Shown: one piece after another, positions 52,261-61,660 of the stretch
Position numbering within the stretch: the first letter of the stretch is position 1
Layout: every line of letters starts with the position of its first letter
Assembly: GCF_021183625.1 (NCBI RefSeq)
Contig: NZ_CP089214.1
Location: 5,022,001-5,086,000, forward strand
Origin: Nocardia asteroides
GTDB taxonomy: Bacteria > Actinomycetota > Actinomycetes > Mycobacteriales > Mycobacteriaceae
Reading direction: 5' to 3'
DNA: 64,000 nucleotides
Notes under the pieces: model-generated
Told to the model about the DNA's origin: nothing
Seen by the model: only the letters and a program-made list of their open reading frames with translations
Database searches by the model: none
Translations under genes and position numbers: made by a program

Positions 52261-52818
52261 CCCGATCCCGATGACGCTGGAGGGGTCGCCCTCCAGCCGC
52301 TCCACGAACCAGCCGCCGCGGCCGTCGAGGGTGAAGGCCCCCGCCACCTGCAGCGGCTCGCCGGTGGCGATGTAGGCATCCAGGTCGGCCGGGTCCGGGT
52401 CGGCGAAGTACACCGTCGTCGTGCTGGTGTCGACCGCCGACGCGGTCACCGCGCCGTCGGCCAGCCGCAGCACGCAGTGCCCGGTGAGCAGGTCGGCGCT
52501 GCGCCCGGCGACCGCCTTCCAGCGCTCGCGGGCCACCTCGGGGGTGTACGGCTTGCCCTGGAGTTCGCCGTCGACCAGCAGCATGGAGTCGCAGCCGACC
52601 ACGACGCAATCGGCGGGCAGCTCACCGGCGGCGGCGACCGCACGGGCCTTGGCCTTCGCCAGCTCCTCGACCACCGTGCGCGGCGCGAAGTCCGGCGGCA
52701 GCGCGGCGGCCACCGCGTCCTCGTCGACATCGGAGATCCGGACGACGGGCTCGATGCCCGCCGCGCGCAGCACCGCCCGGCGGGCGGGCGACGCCGAGGC
52801 CAGGACCAGAACGGGCAC
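52186..52818 (-). CDS. maf: Maf-family nucleotide pyrophosphatase
   Basis: A 210-aa Maf/Ham1-like protein that hydrolyses non-canonical or modified nucleoside triphosphates and is linked to septum formation in other bacteria. LASASPARRAVL (about 5-16), CDSML with a catalytic Asp, and GCDSMLLVDGELQGKP are diagnostic. GTG 52818 lies 2 nt after the accE5 stop, so accD5-accE5-maf is one unit, as Rv3280-Rv3282. Its C-terminal 75 bp overlap the regulator on the other strand. Confidence 0.92.
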   Translation of the reverse strand: MPVLVLASASPARRAVLRAAGIEPVVRISDVDEDAVAAALPPDFAPRTVVEELAKAKARAVAAAGELPADCVVVGCDSMLLVDGELQGKPYTPEVARERWKAVAGRSADLLTGHCVLRLADGAVTASAVDTSTTTVYFADPDPADLDAYIATGEPLQVAGAFTLDGRGGWFVERLEGDPSSVIGIGLPLLRRLLHDVGLSIAQLWGDPPG

Positions 52819-52820
52819 GG

Positions 52821-53144
52821 TCAGTCGCGGCCGTACGCCAGCGCGGGGAAGGCGTAGGGCGAGAACGGCGCGGCGCCGCGGTGCAGCAGGGCGGGCCTGC
52901 CCCACAGGTCCAGCGGCCCCCGCTCGCCCGGCGCGGCCGAACCGGCCGCCGCGGTGAACACGCAGACCAGCGCGGCGATCTCCTCGTCCGACGGGTTGCC
53001 CCGCTCGACCCGGAGCAGCGGGGCGATGCCCGCCTCGGCCGCGGCGGGCTCTGCGCTCGCCGCTTCGGCCTGCTCCGCGCCCGGATCGGCCGTGAGGTCC
53101 AGTTCGACGGCGGACAACACCTCGTCTTCTGCCACGGTCGTCAC
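52821..53144 (-). CDS. accE5: Acyl-CoA carboxylase epsilon subunit
   Basis: A small 107-aa subunit that stabilises the AccA3-AccD5 complex. The C-terminal core LLRVERGNPSDEEIAALV and LWGRP are the family hallmarks; the N-terminal 50 residues are acidic and Ala-rich, shorter than the M. tuberculosis protein. GTG 53144 has GAGAGGAT upstream. It lies 161 bp after accD5, with a hairpin in between, and is tightly followed by maf. Confidence 0.88.
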   Translation of the reverse strand: MTTVAEDEVLSAVELDLTADPGAEQAEAASAEPAAAEAGIAPLLRVERGNPSDEEIAALVCVFTAAAGSAAPGERGPLDLWGRPALLHRGAAPFSPYAFPALAYGRD

Positions 53145-53217
53145 AGTGCAGATCCTCTCTCTACCTCGGGCGGGTGCACCCTCGTGGGGTATACCCGCTC
53201 CGAGCGCCAGCGGCACC

Positions 53218-53251
53218 GGTGAATGTGAAGGCAGCTGCCCCCGCATTCACC
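53218..53251. promoter_or_regulatory. Hairpin between accD5 and accE5
   Basis: GGTGAATG (53218-53225) pairs with CATTCACC (53244-53251), enclosing the palindrome GGCAGCTGCC. In the leftward transcript it lies between accD5 and accE5 and could act as a partial terminator or mRNA-stability element that sets subunit ratio. Confidence 0.4.
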
Positions 53252-53305
53252 AGTGTGCGGTCTCATCGTTACCAGTGTGCGCGGCCTATGGAGGGTATCG
53301 CGCGA

Positions 53306-54946
<1,641 letters not shown>

Positions 54947-54995
54947 GGGTTCGGAGTGTAGCCAGTGCCGCCGGTACCGGGTAACACCAAGTCGG

Positions 54996-55009
54996 CTACT
55001 CGCGGGTAG
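54996..55009. promoter_or_regulatory. Lipid-regulon candidate operator, accD5/birA copy
   Basis: CTACTCGCGGGTAG, a near-palindrome 50 bp upstream of accD5 and about 95 bp upstream of the birA -10 box; fits YTACYSGNSRGTAG. Confidence 0.45.
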
Positions 55010-55104
55010 AAAAGCCCTGGTCGTCGTCGGATTCGCGGAGTTGTGCACAGCTGGCGCAAGGGGTCTGCCCACCCCGGAATCGCAGGTCGCGGGGGGCCGC
55101 CGAG

Positions 55105-55110
55105 TAGCCT
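55105..55110 (+). promoter_or_regulatory. Leaderless-type -10 box of birA
   Basis: TAGCCT, 6 nt (GCCCAG), then GTG 55117. Confidence 0.6.
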
Positions 55111-55116
55111 GCCCAG

Positions 55117-55902
55117 GTGCAGCGGACACCCCTTGACGCCGAGCGGCTGCGCCGCGAGCGCGTGCCCTTCTTCACTCGGCTCGACGTGGTCGAGACCACC
55201 GGCTCCACCAATGCCGACCTGATCGCGCGGGCCGTCGCCGACCCCGCCGCCGACCGCGAGGTGCTGCTCGCCGAGCTGCAGGAGAGTGGCCGCGGCAGGC
55301 ACGCCCGGGCCTGGGGCAGCCCGCCGCGCGCTCAGATCTCGGTATCGGTGCTGGTCCGGCTCGACGGGGTCGACCCGGCGGTGCTCGGCTGGCTGCCGCT
55401 GCTCACCGGGGTCGCCGTTGTCGACGCCGTGCGCGCGGCCTCCGGGGTGCCCGCGGAGCTCAAGTGGCCGAACGACGTTCTGGTCGGCGGCCGCAAGCTG
55501 GCGGGCATCCTGGCCGAGGTCGCGATCGCGGGCCCCGACCCGGCGGTGGTGGTCGGCGTCGGGCTGAACGCCGAACTCACGGCCGAAGAACTGCCGGTGC
55601 CGCACGCCACCTCGCTGCTGCTGGAGGGCGCCACCGTCGACCGCACCACCATGGCCGCGGCCCTGCTCACCGCCTTCGCCGAGCGCTTCGCCGCCTGGCG
55701 GGGCGCGGGCTGGGCGACCGCCGAACTCGCGGCGGCCTACCGCGAGCGCTGCGGCACCATCGGCGCCCGGGTGCGCGCCGAGCTGCCCGGCGGCCGGGAG
55801 CTGGTCGGGATCGCCACCGGCATCGATGCCGCGGGCAGGCTGCTGGTCGACTCCGAGGCGGTCTCCGCGGGCGACGTCACCCATCTGCGCCCGGCGGGCT
55901 GA
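55117..55902 (+). CDS. birA: Biotin--[acetyl-CoA-carboxylase] ligase
   Basis: A 261-aa biotin protein ligase that attaches biotin to the AMKM lysine of AccA3 through biotinyl-AMP. TTGSTNADL, ESGRGRHARAW (adenylate loop) and LKWPNDVLVGGRKLAGIL are the diagnostic motifs. There is no N-terminal DNA-binding domain, so unlike E. coli BirA it is not a repressor. Divergent from accD5; leaderless GTG start supported by the -10 box. Confidence 0.95.
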   Translation: MQRTPLDAERLRRERVPFFTRLDVVETTGSTNADLIARAVADPAADREVLLAELQESGRGRHARAWGSPPRAQISVSVLVRLDGVDPAVLGWLPLLTGVAVVDAVRAASGVPAELKWPNDVLVGGRKLAGILAEVAIAGPDPAVVVGVGLNAELTAEELPVPHATSLLLEGATVDRTTMAAALLTAFAERFAAWRGAGWATAELAAAYRERCGTIGARVRAELPGGRELVGIATGIDAAGRLLVDSEAVSAGDVTHLRPAG

Positions 55903-55951
55903 CCGCCCGATCGGCGAATCGCGCTGCGGCCGTTCCGTCCCCGGTGCGCGG

Positions 55952-55957
55952 TAGGGT
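55952..55957 (+). promoter_or_regulatory. Leaderless-type -10 box of the PH-domain gene
   Basis: TAGGGT, 6 nt (GCGGCC), then ATG 55964. Confidence 0.55.
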
Positions 55958-55963
55958 GCGGCC

Positions 55964-56485
55964 ATGGGTTATCCGGAGGACGTGCTGGCCCCCGACGAGC
56001 ACCTGCTGCTGCATCGCCACCCGCACTGGAAGATGCTGTTCTGGCCGATCGTCATCCTGGTGGCAGGCACCGCGCTGGCCGGCTTCGGCGGCGGCGTGAT
56101 CTCGCGCAACGTCACCGACGAGACGCTCGCCATCGGGCTCCTCGTCGTGGTGCTGGTGGTCTGGGTCGCGCTGCTCGCCTGGCGGGTGATCGGGCCGGTG
56201 GTGAGCTGGAAGTCGACGCACTTCATCGTCACCGACCGGCGGGTGCTGGTTAGGCAGGGCGTGCTCACGCACTCCGGCATCGACATCCCGATGAGCCGGA
56301 TCTCCAGCGTGCAGTTCCGGCACGGGCTCTTCGACCGGCTGCTCGGCACCGGGACCCTGATCATCGGCTCCTCCTCCGACGAGCCGCTGGAGTACGACGA
56401 CATCCCCGCGGTGCAGCAGGTGCACTCGCTCCTCTACCACCAGGTCTTCGAGGTGGAGCACCGGCACGAGCGCTGGGACCACTGA
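55964..56485 (+). CDS. PH-domain-containing membrane protein
   Basis: A 173-aa protein. Two membrane helices (ILVAGTALAGFGGGVI and LAIGLLVVVLVVWVALLAW) are followed by a bacterial PH-like domain (residues 85-160: FIVTDRRVLVRQGVLTHSGIDIPMSRISSVQF). This is the conserved Rv3278c-type protein between birA and the purine genes in mycobacteria. Function is unknown; bPH domains often act as membrane-associated binding platforms. Confidence 0.85.
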   Translation: MGYPEDVLAPDEHLLLHRHPHWKMLFWPIVILVAGTALAGFGGGVISRNVTDETLAIGLLVVVLVVWVALLAWRVIGPVVSWKSTHFIVTDRRVLVRQGVLTHSGIDIPMSRISSVQFRHGLFDRLLGTGTLIIGSSSDEPLEYDDIPAVQQVHSLLYHQVFEVEHRHERWDH

Positions 56486-56501
56486 CCCGCGCTCCCGCCC
56501 G

Positions 56502-56507
56502 TAATCT
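56502..56507 (+). promoter_or_regulatory. Leaderless-type -10 box of the response regulator gene
   Basis: TAATCT, 6 nt (GGGCGC), then ATG 56514. Confidence 0.6.
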
Positions 56508-56513
56508 GGGCGC

Positions 56514-57191
56514 ATGACGGCGGTACTGCTCGGCGAGGACGACGAAGCGATCGCGGCACCGCTCTCGCGCGCGCTCGGCCGCGAGGGCTACACGGTGACG
56601 GTGGAGAGTTTCGGCCCTGCGGTGCTGCGCCGCGCCCTCGAGGGCGGCCACGACCTGCTCATCCTGGATCTCGGGCTGCCCGGGATGGACGGGCTCGAGG
56701 TGTGCAGGCAGGTGCGGGCCAGCGGCGCCGAGCTGGCCGTGCTCATGCTCACCGCGCGCACCGACGAGGTGGACTTCGTCGTCGGGCTGGACGCCGGCGC
56801 CGACGACTACGTCGGCAAGCCGTTCCGGCTGGCCGAGCTGCTGGCCAGGGTGCGCGCGCTGCTGCGCCGCAGCGGCCTCGGCGACGACATCGTCGAGGTC
56901 GGCGGCATCCGGCTGGAGCCTGCCGCGCGCCGGGTGCTGGTGAACGGCGTCGAGGTCGGGCTGGCGAACAAGGAGTACGAGCTGCTCAAGGTGCTGATCG
57001 ACCGGGCCGGGCAGGTGGTGCCGCGGGAGACGATCCTGCGCGAGGTCTGGGGCGATGCCGAGCTGCGCGGCTCCAAGACGCTCGACATGCACATGTCCTG
57101 GCTGCGCCGGAAGATCGGCGACGAGGGGCCGATGGCCGAGCGCCGGATCGTCACCGTCCGCGGTGTCGGATTCCGGCTGAACACCGACTGA
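56514..57191 (+). CDS. OmpR/PhoB-family response regulator
   Basis: A 225-aa two-component regulator. The receiver domain has acidic residues in GEDDEA, phosphoacceptor D52 in LILDLGLPGMDG and the conserved Lys in DYVGKPF. The C-terminal winged helix (about 130-222) includes ANKEYELLKVLID and the transactivation-loop region RETILREVWGD. It ends one base before the sensor kinase start, so the pair is coupled. The regulon is not evident; no such pair occurs here in H37Rv to my knowledge. Confidence 0.94.
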   Translation: MTAVLLGEDDEAIAAPLSRALGREGYTVTVESFGPAVLRRALEGGHDLLILDLGLPGMDGLEVCRQVRASGAELAVLMLTARTDEVDFVVGLDAGADDYVGKPFRLAELLARVRALLRRSGLGDDIVEVGGIRLEPAARRVLVNGVEVGLANKEYELLKVLIDRAGQVVPRETILREVWGDAELRGSKTLDMHMSWLRRKIGDEGPMAERRIVTVRGVGFRLNTD

Positions 57192-57192
57192 C

Positions 57193-58503
57193 GTGCGCCG
57201 CCGCATCCTGCGCTCGATGCTCACCGTGCTGACGCTCACCACGGTGGTGCTCGGGTTGCCGCTGGTCTACACCGCCTGGCTCTGGGTGGAGGACATCACC
57301 CGCAACGACCTGCGCGACCGGCTGGACCGGATGGCCGTCGAGATCATCGCCCAGGAGCAGGAGACCGGGACCGTCCCCGGCGAGCTGGACGCCAGGGCGG
57401 TCGGCACGCTCGTCCCGGACGGCGGCAAGCTCACCATCGTCTACCCGGCGCCGCTGGACAGCGCCGTGCGGATGGACATCGGGGTGGACCGGGTGAACGA
57501 TCCGCTGGTCGAGTCGCTCTCCCTGGGTGAGCGCGGCTCGCTGCGGCTGGAGGTGCCGTCCGGGCCGATGCACTCCATGCAGCGGCAGGCGGTCGGCGCG
57601 GTGGCGCTGGCGGTGCTGGCCTCGCTGACCGCGGCGGTGACCGTCGCCGTGGTCACCGCGCGCCGGGTCGCCGACCCGCTCAGCGATGTCGCCGCGCGCG
57701 CCGCCCGGCTCGCCGAGGGCGACTTCCGCCCGGACAACCGGCGGCACGGCATCGCCGAGCTGGACCGGGTCTCGGACGTGCTCGACGCCGCGACCGTGGA
57801 GATCGCGGGCCGGCTGCAGCGTGAGCACGCGCTGGTCGCCGACGTCTCGCACCAGCTGCGCAGCCGCCTCACCGCGGTCCGGCTGCGGCTGGACGAGCTC
57901 TCCGTGCACGCCGACCCGGACGTGGTGCAGGAGGCCGAGGCGGCGATGGCCCAGGTGGACCGGCTCACCGGCGCCATCGACGACCTGGTCCGCGCCGCCA
58001 GGGACGACGACGCCGCCGACCGCGACCCGGTGCCGGTGATGGACGAGCTGCGCGGCGTCATCGCGGAGTGGGCGCACCCGTTCCGGGACGCCGGGCGGGT
58101 GCTCACCCTGCTCGGCGACGAATCGCTGCGCGCCCCGATCACCGGCTCCCGGCTGCGCGAGGCGCTCGCCGTGCTGCTGGACAACGCGCTGCACCACGGC
58201 GACGGCACCTGCACCGTCTCGGTGCGGCTGGTGCACGGCGGCAGGGCGCGGGTGCCGCTGGTCTGCGTCGAGGTGGCCGATCAGGGCGACGGGGTCAGCG
58301 ACGAGCTGGCGCCGCACATCTTCGACCGCGGCTTCTCCGGGGCCGGCTCGACCGGGGTCGGGCTGGCGCTGGCGCGGGCGCTGGTGGAGGCCGACGGCGG
58401 GCGGCTGGAATTGCAACGCAGGCGCCCCGCGCTGTTCGCGCTCTTTCTCGGCGCCCTGACGCCGATTCGCGTGGCAGCCGGAGTGGGCGCCGAACCGCGC
58501 TGA
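57193..58503 (+). CDS. Sensor histidine kinase
   Basis: A 436-aa membrane kinase partnering the preceding regulator. Helix 1 (LTVLTLTTVVLGLPLVYTAWLWV, near residue 10) and helix 2 (VGAVALAVLASLTAAVTVAVV, near 133) bracket an extracytoplasmic sensor of about 95 residues. HAMP and DHp domains follow, with phosphoacceptor H220 in VADVSHQLRSRL. The ATPase domain has N-box ALAVLLDNALHHG, G1 VADQGDGV and G2 GSTGVGLAL. GTG start follows the regulator stop directly. Ligand unknown. Confidence 0.94.
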   Translation: MRRRILRSMLTVLTLTTVVLGLPLVYTAWLWVEDITRNDLRDRLDRMAVEIIAQEQETGTVPGELDARAVGTLVPDGGKLTIVYPAPLDSAVRMDIGVDRVNDPLVESLSLGERGSLRLEVPSGPMHSMQRQAVGAVALAVLASLTAAVTVAVVTARRVADPLSDVAARAARLAEGDFRPDNRRHGIAELDRVSDVLDAATVEIAGRLQREHALVADVSHQLRSRLTAVRLRLDELSVHADPDVVQEAEAAMAQVDRLTGAIDDLVRAARDDDAADRDPVPVMDELRGVIAEWAHPFRDAGRVLTLLGDESLRAPITGSRLREALAVLLDNALHHGDGTCTVSVRLVHGGRARVPLVCVEVADQGDGVSDELAPHIFDRGFSGAGSTGVGLALARALVEADGGRLELQRRRPALFALFLGALTPIRVAAGVGAEPR

Positions 58504-58509
58504 GAAAAG

Positions 58510-59070
58510 TCAGGGACGCACGGTCGGCGGCTCGGTGCCGAGATTCTCGACCTCGATGAGCTCCTCCAGCTCCTCGATGATCACGTCCATTTCGTCCGGA
58601 AAAACCCAGCGCCGCATGGCCCAGAAACGGAACGCCATCTGCAGCAGATTGCCGATCACGAACGCGCTCACGAAGTCGGCGATGTTCTCGGTGGCGAAGC
58701 TCACGGCGGGCTGGCGCAGGTCGAAGACGTAACTGGAAATCCACAGCGGGATATTGCTCAGCGCCACGCCGATGCCGCTGACCACGAAGAACAGCAGCGC
58801 CTCGTGGTGCTTCTCCCGGCCGCCGCGGTTCTTGAACGACCACTCGCGGTTCAGAATGTAGGAGGCGATCACCGCGACCACGCCGGAAATGATCTTGGCC
58901 GTGACCGGCTTGTCCGCGAGGACCGTCCACTTCAGCAGGTAGAAAATGCCGCTGTCGATCACGAAGGTGGTGGCGCCGACGATCGCGAACTTGATCAGTT
59001 CACGATTACGGAGCGCCAGCTCCCGTGCTGTGGGCGGGAGTGCGCGGACCACCTCGTCGACGATTGACAC
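58510..59070 (-). CDS. GtrA-family membrane protein
   Basis: A 186-aa protein with four membrane helices, typical of GtrA, which is thought to flip lipid-linked sugars for cell-envelope glycosylation. FAIVGATTFVIDSGIFYLL and VVAVIASYILNREWSFKNR are family signatures. It has an acidic C-terminal tail (EELEELIEVENLG). The GTG 59070 start was chosen for family length; TACACT lies 8 nt upstream. Divergent from purK, as Rv3277 is in H37Rv. Confidence 0.9.
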   Translation of the reverse strand: MSIVDEVVRALPPTARELALRNRELIKFAIVGATTFVIDSGIFYLLKWTVLADKPVTAKIISGVVAVIASYILNREWSFKNRGGREKHHEALLFFVVSGIGVALSNIPLWISSYVFDLRQPAVSFATENIADFVSAFVIGNLLQMAFRFWAMRRWVFPDEMDVIIEELEELIEVENLGTEPPTVRP

Positions 59071-59116
59071 AAGGCCCGAGTGTAGCGCCGGGTCGCGCGC
59101 ACCGATTTTGCGCTCC

Positions 59117-60337
59117 ATGACAACATTGACCGACGTGAGCGCACGTTCCTTCGATCCAGCGGCGATGCCGACCGTCACCATGGTCGGTGGTGGGCAACTC
59201 GCGCGGATGACGCACCAGGCCGCGATCGCCCTCGGGCAGCGGCTCCGGGTACTGGCCGAGCGGCCCGACGACCCGGCCGCACAGGTCAGCCCGGATGTGG
59301 TCTTCGGCAGCCATACCGACCCGGTGGCGCTGCGGAAGGCCGCCGTCGGGTCGCACGCCCTGACCTTCGACCACGAGCACGTGCCGACCGAGCACCTGGA
59401 GGCGCTGGTCGCCGAGGGCGTCAACGTGCAGCCGCCGCCGTCGGCGCTGCGCTACGCCCAGGACAAGCTGGCCATGCGGATCAAGCTGAGCGAGCTCGGC
59501 CTCCCGGTGCCGGCCTTCACCGCGGTGGAGACGGCGGCGGACGCCGAGCGGTTCGGCGCCGAGCACGGCTGGCCAGTGGTGCTCAAGGCGATCCGCGGCG
59601 GTTACGACGGGCGCGGGGTCTGGATGCCCGCCGATGCCGCCGAGGCGCGCGCGATCGTCGGCGAGCAGCGCGCCCGCGGGGTTCCGCTGCTGGCCGAGGC
59701 CAGGGTGGCGTGGGTGCGCGAGCTCTCCGCCATGGTGGCGCGCTCGCCGTTCGGGCAGGCCGCCACCTGGCCGGTGGTCGAGACGGTGCAGCGCAACGGG
59801 CAGTGCGCGGTGGTGCTCGCGCCCGCGCCCGGGCTCTCCGAGGAGCTCGCCGCCACGGCCGAGACGCTGGCGCTGCACCTGGCCGCCGAGCTCGGCGTGG
59901 TCGGCGTGATGGCGGTCGAGCTGTTCGAGACCGCGGACGGCGCGCTGCTGGTGAACGAGCTCGCCATGCGCCCGCACAACAGCGGCCACTGGGGGATGGA
60001 CGGCGCCCGCACCGGCCAGTTCGAGCAGCACCTGCGCGCCGTGCTGGATTATCCGCTCGGCGACACCACCCCGCTGGCGCCGGTCACCGTGATGGCGAAC
60101 ATCCTCGGCGCGCCCGAGGCGCCCGCCATGGCGATGGACGAGCGGCTGCACCACCTCTTCGCCCGGCTGCCGGAGGCGAAGGTGCACCTCTACGGCAAGG
60201 GCGAGCGGCCGGATCGCAAGATCGGCCACGTCAACATCCTCGGCGACGACGTCGCCGCGGTGCGGGAGAAGGCGGAGCGGGCGGCGCACTGGATGTCGCA
60301 CGCGGTATGGACCGACGGATGGGATCCGCATGAGTGA
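59117..60337 (+). CDS. purK: N5-carboxyaminoimidazole ribonucleotide synthase
   Basis: ATP-grasp enzyme of de novo purine synthesis (406 aa) that carboxylates AIR with bicarbonate and ATP. TMVGGGQLARMTHQAAIALG at the N-terminus is the AIR-binding signature; VVLKAIRGGYDGRGVW and VNELAMRPHNSGHW are ATP-grasp motifs. It overlaps purE by 8 bp, so the two enzymes are translated together. Corresponds to Rv3276c. Confidence 0.96.
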   Translation: MTTLTDVSARSFDPAAMPTVTMVGGGQLARMTHQAAIALGQRLRVLAERPDDPAAQVSPDVVFGSHTDPVALRKAAVGSHALTFDHEHVPTEHLEALVAEGVNVQPPPSALRYAQDKLAMRIKLSELGLPVPAFTAVETAADAERFGAEHGWPVVLKAIRGGYDGRGVWMPADAAEARAIVGEQRARGVPLLAEARVAWVRELSAMVARSPFGQAATWPVVETVQRNGQCAVVLAPAPGLSEELAATAETLALHLAAELGVVGVMAVELFETADGALLVNELAMRPHNSGHWGMDGARTGQFEQHLRAVLDYPLGDTTPLAPVTVMANILGAPEAPAMAMDERLHHLFARLPEAKVHLYGKGERPDRKIGHVNILGDDVAAVREKAERAAHWMSHAVWTDGWDPHE

Positions 60338-60830
60338 ACCGCAGGTCGGCCTGATCATGGGCAGCGACTCGGACTGGCCGGTGATGGAGGCCGCCGCCGA
60401 GGCGCTCGCCGAGTTCGGCATCCGCTTCGAGGTGGGCGTGGTCTCCGCGCACCGCACCCCGCAGCGCATGCTCGACTACGCGAACTCCGCGGCCGAGCGC
60501 GGCATCCGGGTGATCATCGCCGGGGCGGGCGGCGCCGCGCACCTGCCCGGCATGGTCGCCGCCGCCACCCCGCTCCCGGTGATCGGCGTCCCGGTGCCGC
60601 TGAAGTACCTCGACGGCATGGACTCCCTGCTCTCGATCGTGCAGATGCCCGCGGGCGTCCCGGTCGCCACCGTCTCCATCGGCGGCGCCCGCAACGCCGG
60701 TCTGCTCGCCGCCCGCATCCTCGGCACCGCCGACCCGGCGCTGCGCGCCCGCATGGAAACCTTCCAGGCGAATCTCGAGCAACTCGTCCTCGGCAAGGAC
60801 GAAGCGCTGCGCGCGACGCTGCTCGGCTGA
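60330..60830 (+). CDS. purE: N5-carboxyaminoimidazole ribonucleotide mutase
   Basis: Rearranges the PurK product N5-CAIR to CAIR (166 aa). LIMGSDSDWPVM, VVSAHRTPQRML and AGAGGAAHLPGM are the substrate-binding and catalytic loops of class I PurE. ATG 60330 lies within the end of purK. Corresponds to Rv3275c. Confidence 0.97.
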   Translation: MSEPQVGLIMGSDSDWPVMEAAAEALAEFGIRFEVGVVSAHRTPQRMLDYANSAAERGIRVIIAGAGGAAHLPGMVAAATPLPVIGVPVPLKYLDGMDSLLSIVQMPAGVPVATVSIGGARNAGLLAARILGTADPALRARMETFQANLEQLVLGKDEALRATLLG

Positions 60831-60839
60831 GCTTCTCGA

Positions 60840-60845
60840 TACGCT
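60840..60845 (+). promoter_or_regulatory. Leaderless-type -10 box of the TetR gene
   Basis: TACGCT, 7 nt, then GTG 60853. Confidence 0.45.
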
Positions 60846-60852
60846 CGAGTCC

Positions 60853-61527
60853 GTGACCATCGACGAATCCGCGCGAATCCGTGCAGGCGCCGACACGGCT
60901 CGGTTCCGGCTCGCCGTGGTGGAGCAGGCGCTGCTGCTGTTCGCCCAGAAGGGCTACGAGGCCACGACCGTCGACGAGATCGCGGAGGCGGCGGGGATCT
61001 CGCGGCGGACCTTCTTCCGGCAGTTCCGGTCGAAGGAGGACGTGATCTTCGCCGACCACGAGTCGCAGCTGGCGCAGGCGGCGGCCTTCCTCGACGGCTC
61101 GGACGGCGATCCGTGGGAGGCGGTCTGCACCGCGGTGGTGCAGGTGTTCGAGCGGTTCACGCAGTGGCGGGAGATCGCGGCGCGGCGGTACCGGGTGGTG
61201 CGGCAGGTGCCCGCGCTGCGCGAGCGCGAGATCGTCACGGTGTTCCGCTACGAGCGGCTCTTCACCGACTTCCTGCGCGAGCGGCTGCCCGAGGTGCCTG
61301 ACCTGAGCCGGGTGCAGTTCACCGCCGCCGTCACCGCGACGCACAACTACCTGCTGCGCCGGATGGTGCGCGGCGAGTCCGACGCGGGCGCCGCCGACCT
61401 GCGCCAGGAGCTGGCCGCGATCCCGCGCGGGGCGCCGGGCGAGGAGATGGTGGTCGCGGTCTTCCCGCGTGGCATGGCGCCTCGGCGGGTAGCCGACCTG
61501 GTGACCAGGCAACTCGGTAGTCTGTGA
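60853..61527 (+). CDS. TetR-family transcriptional regulator
   Basis: A 224-aa regulator. The N-terminal helix-turn-helix (ALLLFAQKGYEATTVDEIAEAAGISRRTFFRQF, about residues 21-53) is classical TetR; the rest is a helical ligand domain. It sits immediately upstream of fadE25, with two GGCAC-N3-GTGCC palindromes in the spacer, so it probably represses fadE25 in response to an acyl-CoA. That link is an inference from placement. Confidence 0.9.
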   Translation: MTIDESARIRAGADTARFRLAVVEQALLLFAQKGYEATTVDEIAEAAGISRRTFFRQFRSKEDVIFADHESQLAQAAAFLDGSDGDPWEAVCTAVVQVFERFTQWREIAARRYRVVRQVPALREREIVTVFRYERLFTDFLRERLPEVPDLSRVQFTAAVTATHNYLLRRMVRGESDAGAADLRQELAAIPRGAPGEEMVVAVFPRGMAPRRVADLVTRQLGSL

Positions 61528-61537
61528 CCCTGGTCAC
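61524..61537. promoter_or_regulatory. Inverted repeat at the TetR gene end
   Basis: GTGACC-CT-GGTCAC: six-base arms overlapping the tetR stop. It is a possible additional operator, but differs from the paired GGCAC-N3-GTGCC sites. Confidence 0.3.
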
Positions 61538-61551
61538 TATCACCGGCCACC

Positions 61552-61566
61552 TGGCACTGAGTGCCA
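61552..61566. promoter_or_regulatory. Candidate TetR operator 1 upstream of fadE25
   Basis: TGGCACT-G-AGTGCCA, perfect 7-bp arms, about 32 bp upstream of the fadE25 -10 box and so close to its -35 region. Confidence 0.5.
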
Positions 61567-61597
61567 CTCACAAGCCCTGAGTAGCTGAAAAGCGCTC

Positions 61598-61603
61598 TAT
61601 ACT
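61598..61603 (+). promoter_or_regulatory. -10 box of fadE25
   Basis: TATACT, close to the SigA consensus, in the only AT-rich stretch of the spacer. A good -35 is not evident. The transcript would have a leader of about 50 nt with GGAG before ATG 61661. Confidence 0.5.
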
Positions 61604-61615
61604 GAAGGAAAGTGT

Positions 61616-61628
61616 GGCACGCAGTGCC
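61616..61628. promoter_or_regulatory. Candidate TetR operator 2 upstream of fadE25
   Basis: GGCAC-GCA-GTGCC just downstream of the -10 box, with the same arms as operator 1 and a centre-to-centre distance of 63 bp. The two sites flank the promoter. Confidence 0.5.
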
Positions 61629-61660
61629 GGTGAGCACCGACAACCAGAAGTGGAGCCGTC

